DNA of 34,748 bases, taken from NCBI GenBank assembly GCA_902592285.1, contig CACJED010000009.1, positions 1-34,748 of the forward strand. Direction: 5' to 3'. The notes beneath the pieces are model-generated. The model saw only the letters and a list, made by a program, of their open reading frames with translations, did no database searches and was not told the DNA's origin. Shown here piece by piece: positions 9,604-18,826 of the stretch; the first letter of the stretch is position 1, and the number at the start of each line of letters is the position of its first letter. Made by a program: the position numbers and the translations under genes. Origin of the DNA: an uncultured Pelagibacteraceae bacterium (GTDB lineage Bacteria; Pseudomonadota; Alphaproteobacteria; Pelagibacterales; Pelagibacteraceae).

Positions 9604-10682
9604 TGAATTTAATTGGTGAAAATATTTCTTACAAACCAGATAATGAATATCATTTAAATAATATTTCATTTAATTTTAAGAAAGGTAATTTATATACTAT
9701 TTTAGGCAGAACTTTATCTGGAAAAACAACTCTTTTAAAAACTATCGCTGGCCTTATAAATCCTAATAGCGGCTCAATGCATTTTGAAGATAAAAATTTT
9801 TCTGAAATTCCAGTTTGGGAGAGAAATGTTGCAATGGTGTATCAGCAATTTATCAATTACCCCCATATGAATGTTTATGAAAATATAGTTTTTCCTTTAA
9901 AACAAAGAAAAGTAAGTGATGAACAAATAAAAAAAGATGTCAATGAAGCACTAAACACTGTTGGTTTAGTTGGTTTTGAAAATCGTAAGATTCAAGAGCT
10001 ATCAGGTGGTCAGCAGCAAAGAGTTGCTTTAGCAAGATCTTTAGCTAAAAAAGCAAAAATCTTACTTCTTGATGAACCTTTGGTAAATTTAGATTACAAG
10101 CTTAGAGAACAACTTAGAGAAGAGTTTAAGAGAATTTTTTCAGAAGGTTTCTCACAAGAAACTATTCTTATTTATTCAACTACTGACCCCCAAGAAGTAA
10201 TGGAGTTAAATGGTGAAGTGATTGTATTAGACGAAGGTAAAATTCTCCAAAAGGGGCCAGCAAAAGAAATATTTGAAAATCCTTTAAATTTAAAAGTTGC
10301 AGAAATCTCTAATGACCCACCAATGAATATTATAAAAGGATTGAAAGTTTCAACTAAAATAAATTTTGATAATATTTCAATAGGTCTACCTTCGCATTTA
10401 AATAATTTGACAGATGAGGCTTACAACTTTGGAATTAGAGCATCAGAAGTAAAATTAGATGAGAACGGTGAAGAATTTGAAATTGAACTTGCAGAAATAA
10501 GTGGTTCAGAAACTTTATTGCATTTAAAAAAAGGAGATACAAAAATTATTGCATTGATTGAAGAAGTAATGAACTTCAAAATTCATGAAAAAATAAAAAT
10601 TAATTTTAACAATAATAAGTTTTATGCTTTTGATTTAAATGGAAATTTAGTTTCATCACCGTATGGAGCAATTAATGGCTAA
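9603..10682 (+). CDS. ABC transporter ATPase, GlpS-like
   Basis: LSGGQQQRVALARSL and LLLDEPLVNLD; altered Walker A GRTLSGKTT and no H-loop His (YSTTDPQEV); NVAMVYQQFINYP. Confidence 0.88.
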   Translation: MNLIGENISYKPDNEYHLNNISFNFKKGNLYTILGRTLSGKTTLLKTIAGLINPNSGSMHFEDKNFSEIPVWERNVAMVYQQFINYPHMNVYENIVFPLKQRKVSDEQIKKDVNEALNTVGLVGFENRKIQELSGGQQQRVALARSLAKKAKILLLDEPLVNLDYKLREQLREEFKRIFSEGFSQETILIYSTTDPQEVMELNGEVIVLDEGKILQKGPAKEIFENPLNLKVAEISNDPPMNIIKGLKVSTKINFDNISIGLPSHLNNLTDEAYNFGIRASEVKLDENGEEFEIELAEISGSETLLHLKKGDTKIIALIEEVMNFKIHEKIKINFNNNKFYAFDLNGNLVSSPYGAING

Positions 10683-11748
10683 AATTGAATTATCAAATAT
10701 TTCTCATTCGTACAATCCAAATGAGACTAATCCAATCTACGCTCTTAATCCTTTTTCTATGACTTGGGAGAATGGAAAAAGATATGCAATTCTCGGACCA
10801 TCTGGGTGCGGAAAAACAACAATGCTTAATATTGTTTCAGGTTTAGTAAAACCCACTAAAGGAAAAATTTTATTTGATGATATCGAAGTAACTAATTTAA
10901 TAACTGAGCAAAGAAATATCGCTCAAGTATTCCAATTTCCAGTAATTTATAACACAATGACTGTTTATGATAATTTGGCATTTCCACTGAAATGTAGAAA
11001 TTTTTCAAAAGATAAAATAGAAGAAAGAGTTAATTCAGTTTCAGATACTTTGAAACTTTCTTCTTTTTTAAATTCTCCAGCCAGAAAATTAACAGCAGAC
11101 CAAAAACAACTTATTTCTCTTGGTCGAGGATTAGTTCGTGAAGATGTAGCTGGTGTTTTAATGGACGAACCTTTAACTGTAATAGATCCTGATTTAAAAT
11201 TTAGACTTAGAAGAAGTTTAAAAGAAATTAACGAGCAATATAAAACAACATTAGTTTATGTTACACATGATCAAAATGAAGCAATGACATTTGCTGACAA
11301 TATAATAGTTATGGATCAGGGTGAAATTGTACAAGTTGGATTGCCAAAAGACTTATTTGAAAGGCCCAAAACTACATTTGTTGGCTATTTTATTGGTTCT
11401 CCAGCAATGAACTTATTTGAAACAGAAATTGCATCATCAAATGAAGTAAATATAGGATCTATAAAGATCAAAACAAATACTGATCTATCTAAAGTCAAAA
11501 ATAAAAATGTAAAATTAGGTATAAGATCGGAGTTTATTGATATTGCAGATAATCAAAGCACCAATACAGTCAAAGTTAAAATCAATAGAATTGAAGATTT
11601 TGGTAATTTTAAATTGCTCACATCTACTTTAGAAAACAAAATGATTAAATCTAAAATTGATCGTGAAAAACCGATCTCTGAAGGTGAAGTAAATCTTTAT
11701 ATACCTCCTGAAAAATGTTGTGTTTATGTTGATGAAAAACTTATCTAA
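10675..11748 (+). CDS. ABC transporter ATPase, GlpT-like
   Basis: Canonical Walker A GPSGCGKTT and H-loop YVTHDQNEAM; degenerate signature LTADQKQLISLGRGL; SD GGAG at 10665 favours ATG 10675 over 10663. Confidence 0.88.
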   Translation: MAKIELSNISHSYNPNETNPIYALNPFSMTWENGKRYAILGPSGCGKTTMLNIVSGLVKPTKGKILFDDIEVTNLITEQRNIAQVFQFPVIYNTMTVYDNLAFPLKCRNFSKDKIEERVNSVSDTLKLSSFLNSPARKLTADQKQLISLGRGLVREDVAGVLMDEPLTVIDPDLKFRLRRSLKEINEQYKTTLVYVTHDQNEAMTFADNIIVMDQGEIVQVGLPKDLFERPKTTFVGYFIGSPAMNLFETEIASSNEVNIGSIKIKTNTDLSKVKNKNVKLGIRSEFIDIADNQSTNTVKVKINRIEDFGNFKLLTSTLENKMIKSKIDREKPISEGEVNLYIPPEKCCVYVDEKLI

Positions 11749-13025
11749 TTAGTTTTTATTGTAGGTAAACAATAGAAGTCAGCAGTATCTATTTTAGAAG
11801 AGTATTGTCTTCGCATATTCCATTTTTTATGTACCCCAGCACTTGCAAGACTTAAAGTTGATCTTCCATATCTATAATTAGTATTATCCATTGACTGCAT
11901 TAAACTTTTTATCTTTTCATCTTTTTCAGATGAAAATAGATTTTTTCTTCCATCATCATTACGTAATCCTGTAAGCATGACACCTGCTTTTTGATATCGA
12001 TATCCATTTTTGAAAATACTTTCTAAGATTGAAACTGCAGTTTTAACAGTTTCAATACTATTATTTGTTGCAATTGGAAAATCAATCGTCTTTGCATTTG
12101 AATAATAACCGTAGTCTCTTTGAAAAGGACTAGTTCTGACAAAAACTGTAATTGCTTTTGCAACTAAAGACTCTGATCTAATTTTTTCAGATGCATTTAA
12201 ACAATAATTTGCAACTGCTTCTTTTAATTCTTGAAACTTTTCAATTCTTTTTCCAAATGATCTTGAAACAACACAGCTTTTTCTTTTTGTTTGTGTTGTT
12301 TCTAAATCTATGCATGGTACTCCTCTAAGTTCCATTGCAGTTCTAGAGCTCAAAACATTTGAAGATTTTTTGATCCATGTATTAGATTTATTTTTAAGTT
12401 GTTTTGCATTATAAATACCATTTTTTCGATAAAACTTCGTAAGCTGTCTTCCAACACCCCAAACATCATTAATTTCAACTTTTTCTAAGATAGGATCTAA
12501 ATTTTCTATTCCAATTAAGCTTGTTACCCCTGATTGTTTTTTCTTTGCAATGTGATTTGCAACTTTACTTAAAGTTTTAGTTTTAGCGATACCAATGCTA
12601 GTTGGAATACCAGTCCATTGTAGAACTGTTTGTCTAATTTCTCTTCCAACTTTTTCAACCTCTGAGTCTGGAAAATTAGATAAATCTATAAATGCTTCAT
12701 CAATTGAATACACCTCTATTTCAGTGTTAAACCTTTTCAGAGTTCTCATTACTCTTCTAGATAGATCTCCATATAAAGAATAATTAGATGAAAAAACTTC
12801 AACTTTATTTTTAATAATAATATCTTTTGCTTTAAAATAAGGTTCACCCATTTTGATCCCTAATGCTTTTGCTTCATTGGATCTAGAAATAATACAACCA
12901 TCATTATTAGATAAAACCACAACAGGTTTTTTTCTTATTTTTGGATTGAATAATCTTTCACAAGAAACATAGAAAGAATTACAATCAACTAAGCCTATTT
13001 TTTTAGTACGTAGAATGGATGACAT
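11745..13025 (-). CDS. umuC: Translesion DNA polymerase V catalytic subunit UmuC
   Basis: GLVDCNSFYVSCERLFNP, VLSNNDGCIISRSNEAKALGI, VYSIDEAFIDLS: Y-family polymerase motifs; overlaps umuD. Confidence 0.93.
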   Translation of the reverse strand: MSSILRTKKIGLVDCNSFYVSCERLFNPKIRKKPVVVLSNNDGCIISRSNEAKALGIKMGEPYFKAKDIIIKNKVEVFSSNYSLYGDLSRRVMRTLKRFNTEIEVYSIDEAFIDLSNFPDSEVEKVGREIRQTVLQWTGIPTSIGIAKTKTLSKVANHIAKKKQSGVTSLIGIENLDPILEKVEINDVWGVGRQLTKFYRKNGIYNAKQLKNKSNTWIKKSSNVLSSRTAMELRGVPCIDLETTQTKRKSCVVSRSFGKRIEKFQELKEAVANYCLNASEKIRSESLVAKAITVFVRTSPFQRDYGYYSNAKTIDFPIATNNSIETVKTAVSILESIFKNGYRYQKAGVMLTGLRNDDGRKNLFSSEKDEKIKSLMQSMDNTNYRYGRSTLSLASAGVHKKWNMRRQYSSKIDTADFYCLPTIKTN

Positions 13026-13398
13026 AAGTCACAACCCCCCAAATGAAAATATCTTCTTCTTCATTGATTAAAATTCTGTCTGAAAAATTTTTAGATCCAG
13101 ATGATAAAAATTTTTTATCTCTTTCTTGAACTAAAGTTTTAACCACAAGTTCATCATGAACATTTGCAATAACAGTTGAAAAGTTTTTTGGTTTTAAACT
13201 TTTATCGACAACCAATAAATCTCCATCGTTAATCCCAACATCAACCATGGATTTTCCTTGTACCCTTATAATGAAAGTTGCTGGAACATTTCTGATTAAA
13301 TGCATGTTTAAATCGATATCTTCTTCGATATAATCAGTTGCAGGTGAGGGGAAACCAGCACCAGCTTTATGTAGATAATAGGGAATAGTTAGTTTCAT
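13003..13398 (-). CDS. umuD: UmuD, LexA-like S24 self-cleaving protein
   Basis: AGAGFPSPATDYIEEDIDLN (Ala-Gly cleavage site), GKSMVDVGINDGDLLVVD, ELVVKTL (Ser/Lys dyad). Confidence 0.92.
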   Translation of the reverse strand: MKLTIPYYLHKAGAGFPSPATDYIEEDIDLNMHLIRNVPATFIIRVQGKSMVDVGINDGDLLVVDKSLKPKNFSTVIANVHDELVVKTLVQERDKKFLSSGSKNFSDRILINEEEDIFIWGVVTYVIHSTY

Positions 13399-13413
13399 GT
13401 TCTTGTTTTGTTC
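13399..13413 (-). promoter_or_regulatory. LexA/SOS box, GTTC-N7-GTTC
   Basis: gttc ttgtttt gttc on + (GAACAAAACAAGAAC on -), directly abutting the umuD ATG. Confidence 0.8.
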
Positions 13414-13416
13414 TAA

Positions 13417-13445
13417 TTTATAGCCGATTTATACAATGCACGCAA
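13417..13445 (-). promoter_or_regulatory. Candidate sigma70 promoter for umuDC
   Basis: On the minus strand TTGCGT - 17 nt - TATAAA, directly upstream of the SOS box. Confidence 0.5.
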
Positions 13446-13555
13446 GAGGTTGTATTTTGAGTCCGTAATTGAATCAAAAGTGAATCAAAACGTGAACATC
13501 GAAACTACATTTTGTATGCTTGTGGATAACTTCAACCAAGGATAGTTTATTTAAT

Positions 13556-13888
13556 ATGAAGACAAGAATTTTGATTAAGTTTTTTGTTATTTACTCATTC
13601 AGTTTAACTTTTGCAAACTCATTTTGTTATGCACCATCAGCTCCATCCATATGGAGCAAACCTACAAAACCAACGAAACCATTTGTTCCATTTTGTGTAA
13701 ATGAATTTAGCAATACCCATACATGTGATGAATGGACTATAAATAGTTATAATAGTGAAGTTAATTATTATAATAGCCAGTTACAAAGTTATAGTTATGA
13801 GATAGATGATTATATAAGAAAATTACAAAATTATGTAAATGATGCTCAAGATTATGCAAATTGTGAAATAAGGAGTTTAGATTATTAA
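13556..13888 (+). CDS. Small secreted Asn/Tyr-rich protein of unknown function
   Basis: Signal-peptide-like MKTRILIKFFVIYSFSLTFANS, Pro-rich linker, then NSYNSEVNYYNSQLQSYSYEIDDYIRKLQNYVNDAQDYANC helix-like repeat. Confidence 0.6.
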   Translation: MKTRILIKFFVIYSFSLTFANSFCYAPSAPSIWSKPTKPTKPFVPFCVNEFSNTHTCDEWTINSYNSEVNYYNSQLQSYSYEIDDYIRKLQNYVNDAQDYANCEIRSLDY

Positions 13889-13905
13889 AGTATAATCAAA
13901 CTAAT

Positions 13906-14268
13906 ATGAAAAAATTAAAATGTCATTGTGGAGCTGTAGAAGCAGAAATTAACTTAGATGGAGATCTAGCTAAAGTAATAAAATGTAATTGTTCTATTTG
14001 TAAAAGAAAAGGAGCAATTATGTCGATGGTAAAAAATGAGGATTTTAAAATTGTCAAAGGCGAAGATAAATTAAAACTTTATCAATTTCATTCAAAAGTT
14101 GCCAAACATTACTTTTGCTCAGATTGTGGAATTTATACCCATCACAACCCAAGAATAAATCCAGCGATGACAGGATTTAATGTTGGGTGTATTGATGAAA
14201 TAAATACTTTTGATATGAAAGAAGTTCCAATAAACGATGGTCAAAATCATCCTTTAGACAAAAAATAA
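13906..14268 (+). CDS. GFA-family (glutathione-dependent formaldehyde-activating enzyme-like) zinc protein
   Basis: KCHCGAVE, KCNCSICKRKG, YFCSDCGIYTHH: GFA cysteine pattern. Confidence 0.85.
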   Translation: MKKLKCHCGAVEAEINLDGDLAKVIKCNCSICKRKGAIMSMVKNEDFKIVKGEDKLKLYQFHSKVAKHYFCSDCGIYTHHNPRINPAMTGFNVGCIDEINTFDMKEVPINDGQNHPLDKK

Positions 14269-14273
14269 ATTTC

Positions 14274-15197
14274 ATGCAACAATTTAGTTTATGCTTCGGT
14301 AAGGTAAAAAAAGACTGTTTAAAGTTCATTAAATCTCAAGAGACAAAAGCTGATAAATTTAAAAATAAAGAAAGAATGATTAAATCTTTCTTAATTCCTT
14401 TATGTTTTTGGATTAGTAAAAAAGTTGATAAAAAAAAACCATATTTTTTAGGTTTAGCAGGAGGCCAGGGAACAGGTAAAACTACAATCAGTTCTCTAAT
14501 CAGAATTATATTAACAAAATATTTTAAATTAAATGTTTTTAGAATTTCAATAGATGACTTCTATAAAACAAGAAAAGAGCGAATAAATCTATCAAAAAAA
14601 GTACATCCTATGCTTTTAACTAGAGGTGTGCCAGGAACACATGACATTAATATGATGTTGAATTTTTTTAAAAAGTCAAAAAGTAAGAAATTTAATAGAT
14701 TAAAATTACCAACATTTAATAAAGCTATCGATGACAGGTATAATAAAAAAAAATGGTACGATTTAAAGAAGAGGCCAGATGTAATTATTTTTGAAGGGTG
14801 GTGTGTTGGTGCAAAATCAGAAAAAAATAATACTTTAAAGAAAACAATTAATTCATTGGAAAAGGAAAAAGATCAAAAACAGATTTGGAGAAAATATGTT
14901 AACAACCAATTAAAATCAAAATATAAAAATTTATATTCACAATTAAATTGTTTGGTTTACCTAAAAGCAAAAAATTTTAGCTTGTTACAAAAATGGAGAT
15001 TAAAACAAGAAAGAAAACTTTGGGTTCAAAGTAAAGTTAAATCAAGAATAATGAGTAGAGGAGATGTATTAAATTTTATGCAAACTTACCAAAGAATTAC
15101 TCAAAACATGTTTAGAAATATGCCAAAATATGCATCAGTTATATTCAATTTAAATAGTAACCATCAAATTAAATCTGCTGTATATAAAAAGAAATGA
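14274..15197 (+). CDS. D-glycerate 3-kinase-like P-loop kinase
   Basis: GLAGGQGTGKTT Walker A, ISIDDFY, RGVPGTHD, IFEGWCVG: GLYK-type glycerate kinase motifs. Confidence 0.78.
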   Translation: MQQFSLCFGKVKKDCLKFIKSQETKADKFKNKERMIKSFLIPLCFWISKKVDKKKPYFLGLAGGQGTGKTTISSLIRIILTKYFKLNVFRISIDDFYKTRKERINLSKKVHPMLLTRGVPGTHDINMMLNFFKKSKSKKFNRLKLPTFNKAIDDRYNKKKWYDLKKRPDVIIFEGWCVGAKSEKNNTLKKTINSLEKEKDQKQIWRKYVNNQLKSKYKNLYSQLNCLVYLKAKNFSLLQKWRLKQERKLWVQSKVKSRIMSRGDVLNFMQTYQRITQNMFRNMPKYASVIFNLNSNHQIKSAVYKKK

Positions 15198-16489
15198 TTA
15201 GAGTTTTATTTATAATTACAAGTTTTATATTTTTATTAAATAATGCTAATGCAGAAACTTTTTCTACAGCTTTATCAAAAGCATATAAAAATAATTCTGA
15301 ACTTAATGCTGAGAGAGAAAATATAATTATTTCTGAGCAAGAATTAAAAATTTCACAGGGAAATTATTTACCAACTGTCACTTTATCTGGATCAAAAAGT
15401 CAAGAAGATACAAATAAACTTACAAACCAATCAGGTGGTAATGCCACTGTGAACGATGTAGATCCATTTACAAGATCTATTTCTATTTCACAGACATTAA
15501 TTGATTTCGGACGAGGTGCGGAGTTATCAAAAAGTAGAATTGGTCTAGATTTAGCAAAAGCAAAACTTTTAAAAAAAGAACAAAATATTTTATTTAAATC
15601 GACAGAAGCTTACACTGGTTTAGTTTTAGCAGACGAAAAATTAAAAATTAATAGAGATAATGTTGAATTATTAAGTAGACAAGTAGAAACGGATCAAATT
15701 CGTGTTGAAAGAGGACAAATTACTTTATCTGATGTATCTCAATCAGAATCATCACTAGCTGAAGCACAAGCAAAATTAATTCAAGCCGAAAATGAACTTT
15801 TAACTAGCAAGCTCAATTATGAGAATGTTATTGGCTCTTTAGCTGATGCAAGATCTCTAGATAAAAAATCAATAAAAGAATATCCCTTGCCAGATAATCT
15901 TAATTCAGCGATAGAACTTTCTAAAAAAAATAATCCTGATCTAATCATTGCAAAATTAGAATATGAGCAAGCCAAAAAAGATAAAACTATTGCAAAATCA
16001 AATCTTGCTCCAACAGCAAATTTGTCTTTAGAAAGATCTTACACAGATGATTTCAGCACAACATACGATGAAAGAGAAAAAGACACCCTTAAAGCAACTA
16101 TTACATGGCCATTTTATTCTGGAGGAAAAAATTTAGCCTCATTAAATAAAAGCTCAAGTTTAGAAACAAGATCTAGATTACTTTTAGATAGTGTTACAAA
16201 ACAAAACCTAACAAACGTAGCCAGTGCTTGGTCTAGCTATCAATCTAATCAAAGTTTATTAAAGTCTGTCCAGGCTCAAGTTAGAGCGGCAGAGATTGCA
16301 AATGAAGGTATCACTGCAGAATACAATAGTGGGGCTGGCAGAACTACTTTGGAGGTAATCCAATCAAATTCACTTCTTCTTAATGCACAGATTTCACTAG
16401 CTAATTCGGAAAGAAATTTTATTCTTTCTCAATTCAATCTCTTAAAATCAGTAGGTTTGCTGAATAGCGAATATCTAAAAATTAACTAA
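15194..16489 (+). CDS. TolC-family outer membrane efflux protein
   Basis: Signal peptide; duplicated helical-repeat pattern; DPFTRSISISQTLIDFGRG, TATITWPFYSGGKN-like, EYNSGAGRTTLEVIQSNSLLLNAQ. Confidence 0.87.
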   Translation: MIRVLFIITSFIFLLNNANAETFSTALSKAYKNNSELNAERENIIISEQELKISQGNYLPTVTLSGSKSQEDTNKLTNQSGGNATVNDVDPFTRSISISQTLIDFGRGAELSKSRIGLDLAKAKLLKKEQNILFKSTEAYTGLVLADEKLKINRDNVELLSRQVETDQIRVERGQITLSDVSQSESSLAEAQAKLIQAENELLTSKLNYENVIGSLADARSLDKKSIKEYPLPDNLNSAIELSKKNNPDLIIAKLEYEQAKKDKTIAKSNLAPTANLSLERSYTDDFSTTYDEREKDTLKATITWPFYSGGKNLASLNKSSSLETRSRLLLDSVTKQNLTNVASAWSSYQSNQSLLKSVQAQVRAAEIANEGITAEYNSGAGRTTLEVIQSNSLLLNAQISLANSERNFILSQFNLLKSVGLLNSEYLKIN

Positions 16490-16532
16490 ATATCTCTTTT
16501 TTTAAGCCAAAACAGATTATTCTTGCTAATGA

Positions 16533-16547
16533 GAACAAAATGTGTAC
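16533..16547 (+). promoter_or_regulatory. Near-consensus SOS box upstream of recA: GAAC-N7-GTAC
   Basis: gaac aaaatgt gtac, one mismatch from GAAC-N7-GAAC; lies between TTGCTA (16523) and TACATT (16545), a plausible -35/-10 pair. Confidence 0.6.
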
Positions 16548-16596
16548 ATTTATTCTGTGATTCGATTGTTAAAAAAAGCAAGAAAAGAGGCAAAAA

Positions 16597-17751
16597 ATGA
16601 CAAAAAATAATTTAAAGGTAGTTAAATCTACAAAAGATCAAGAAATGGATATTAAAGAAAAAAACAAAGCATTAGATGCTGCGATAAGCCAAATAACTGA
16701 CAATTTCGGAAAAGGTTCAGTTATGAAGCTTGGCGAAAAAAGAGCTATGGATATCGAGTCGATATCTACAGGTTCTTTAAGTTTAGATTTAGCTTTAGGA
16801 ATAGGTGGATTACCTAAAGGAAGAATTATTGAAGTTTATGGACCAGAGTCTTCTGGAAAAACGACATTAGCTTTGCAGGTAGTTGCTGAAGCTCAAAAGG
16901 CTGGTGGAATTTGTGCATTCGTTGATGCAGAGCATGCTTTAGATCCAGTTTATGCAAAAAAATTAGGAGTAAATACTGAGGAGCTTTTAATCTCTCAACC
17001 AGACGCTGGTGAACAAGCTCTAGAAATAGCTGATACGTTAGTAAAATCAGGTTCTATTTCAGTTATCGTAATTGACTCAGTTGCAGCATTAACACCAAAA
17101 GCTGAAATTGAAGGTGAAATGGGAGATCATCATGTTGGTCTTCAGTCAAGATTAATGAGTCAGGCTTTAAGAAAATTAACTGGTTCAATTTCAAATACAA
17201 ACACAATGATGATTTTTATTAACCAAATTAGAATGAAAATTGGAGTAATGTTTGGAAGTCCTGAAACAACATCAGGTGGAAATGCGTTGAAGTTTTATTC
17301 ATCTGTAAGAATGGACATTAGAAGAATTGGTGCTATCAAAGATAAAGATGAAATTATTGGTAACTCTACAAGAGTAAAAGTAGTTAAGAATAAAGTTGCA
17401 CCACCGTTTAAAGTTGTTGAGTTTGACTTAATGTACGGAAAAGGGATTAGCAAGATGGGTGAACTAGTCGATCTTGGTTCTAAAGCAGATATAATTGAAA
17501 AATCAGGTGCATGGTATGCTTATAAAGGTGAGAAGATTGGTCAAGGTAGAGAAAATGCCAAGACTTATCTAGCTCAAAATCCTAAAGTTGCTGCAGAAAT
17601 TGAAATGGCAATTAGAGAGAAAGCTGGTGTGATTTCAAAAAAGATTGAGGGAAATCCATTAAGTCCCGAAAAGATTGAAAAAGAGAAAAAAGTAGCTGAA
17701 AAAGAAGAAGCTGAAAAAGCAGAAGCTACTCCTCCATCTAAAAAGAATTGA
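16597..17751 (+). CDS. recA: Recombinase RecA
   Basis: [52 protein letters not shown]. Confidence 0.98.
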   Translation: MTKNNLKVVKSTKDQEMDIKEKNKALDAAISQITDNFGKGSVMKLGEKRAMDIESISTGSLSLDLALGIGGLPKGRIIEVYGPESSGKTTLALQVVAEAQKAGGICAFVDAEHALDPVYAKKLGVNTEELLISQPDAGEQALEIADTLVKSGSISVIVIDSVAALTPKAEIEGEMGDHHVGLQSRLMSQALRKLTGSISNTNTMMIFINQIRMKIGVMFGSPETTSGGNALKFYSSVRMDIRRIGAIKDKDEIIGNSTRVKVVKNKVAPPFKVVEFDLMYGKGISKMGELVDLGSKADIIEKSGAWYAYKGEKIGQGRENAKTYLAQNPKVAAEIEMAIREKAGVISKKIEGNPLSPEKIEKEKKVAEKEEAEKAEATPPSKKN

Positions 17752-17774
17752 TTTTTAGGTCATCTTTAAATTAT

Positions 17775-17800
17775 AGGGGTACTTAATTTGAAGTACCCTT
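17775..17800. terminator. Stem-loop between convergent recA and GT2 gene; probable bidirectional terminator
   Basis: aggggtactt-aatttg-aagtaccctt (10-bp stem including one G-U), then a T-rich stretch. Confidence 0.65.
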
Positions 17801-17805
17801 GTAAT

Positions 17806-18813
17806 TTATTTATTATTTCTAGATTTTAAATAAATTTTTCTATTGAATAGATTTTTTAAAAGAGTGAATTGGAATATATTTCCAATAACATAAGCGATAT
17901 TAGCTAAATTAACAATTATTAGAACTGAAATTATTTTTTTTAAACTTTTGATATACTTGACTAGATTAGCCAAAATTATAATTTGAATGAATGAAACAAA
18001 AATAATGAGTAGCTTTATTTTAAGGTTATAATCAACGATTAAAAACAACATTGAGATAAAAATTAAAAATGTAATAAGAGGAAGTAATGGCTGAAAAGAA
18101 TTTATCTTATTATTAAAATTAGTAATATTGTAAAGATCTGCTCCAAAAACCATTCTTTGTATTAAAAATTTTATTAAACTTCTTTCTTTATGATAAATAA
18201 ATAATTTTGGAGTATAAAAAACTTTTATAAAAGGATTTTTTTTCCTAAATCTTTCTATAAATTCTTTATCTTCACCTACATAAATATTTTCATTCATGCC
18301 TCCAAATTTTAAAAATAAGGTCCTATTCATCATTAAATTACACGACTCAAGCCAATCACAATATCTACTTTTTGCCTTATACTTTCTAAAATTAAGATAA
18401 CCAGTAACAAAATACGATCTTTTGGCATAATGACACATCATTTCTTCAAATGATTGATTAGGAAAAGGAATACTTGGTCCTCCAATAATTTCATTATTTT
18501 TTTTGGATAAAATATTTAGTCCATTTGTAAGCCAGTTTTTATCTGCATAAGCATCACTATCAATAAATGCTATAAAATCAGATCTAAATTTTTTAACAGC
18601 ATAATTTCTTTTGTAAGACATTGTTCTCTTTCCAACTATTAAAATGTTTAATTTATAATTTAATTTGGGAATTTTTTTTTTATTTGAATAATCTAAAACA
18701 ATAGTAACAAAAAAATTTCTGTATTTTTGGTTATTAAACTTTAAAAGACAATTAATAAGTTCAGAACTAAGTGTTAATGATGGTATGACAATATTAAAAA
18801 ATTTTTTTTTCAT
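17806..18813 (-). CDS. Glycosyltransferase family 2 with C-terminal TM helices
   Basis: FNIVIPSLTLSSELINCLLKF, FIAFIDSDAYADKNWL, VGEDKEFIERFRK. Confidence 0.83.
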   Translation of the reverse strand: MKKKFFNIVIPSLTLSSELINCLLKFNNQKYRNFFVTIVLDYSNKKKIPKLNYKLNILIVGKRTMSYKRNYAVKKFRSDFIAFIDSDAYADKNWLTNGLNILSKKNNEIIGGPSIPFPNQSFEEMMCHYAKRSYFVTGYLNFRKYKAKSRYCDWLESCNLMMNRTLFLKFGGMNENIYVGEDKEFIERFRKKNPFIKVFYTPKLFIYHKERSLIKFLIQRMVFGADLYNITNFNNKINSFQPLLPLITFLIFISMLFLIVDYNLKIKLLIIFVSFIQIIILANLVKYIKSLKKIISVLIIVNLANIAYVIGNIFQFTLLKNLFNRKIYLKSRNNK

Positions 18814-18826
18814 CAGTTTTTTAGAT

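Noticed and set aside
5167-13459. Shared 13-mer aggttgtattttg at 5167 and 13447
   Set aside because: A 13-nt AT-rich match is expected by chance in 35 kb, and the flanks are unrelated.
13521-13529. TGTGGATAA, a perfect DnaA-box (TTATCCACA) match
   Set aside because: A single isolated 9-mer in AT-rich DNA, with no cluster of boxes and no origin-associated genes nearby.
17640-17751. Lys/Glu-rich RecA C-terminal tail
   Set aside because: RecA C-termini are variable and charged; not distinctive enough without an alignment.
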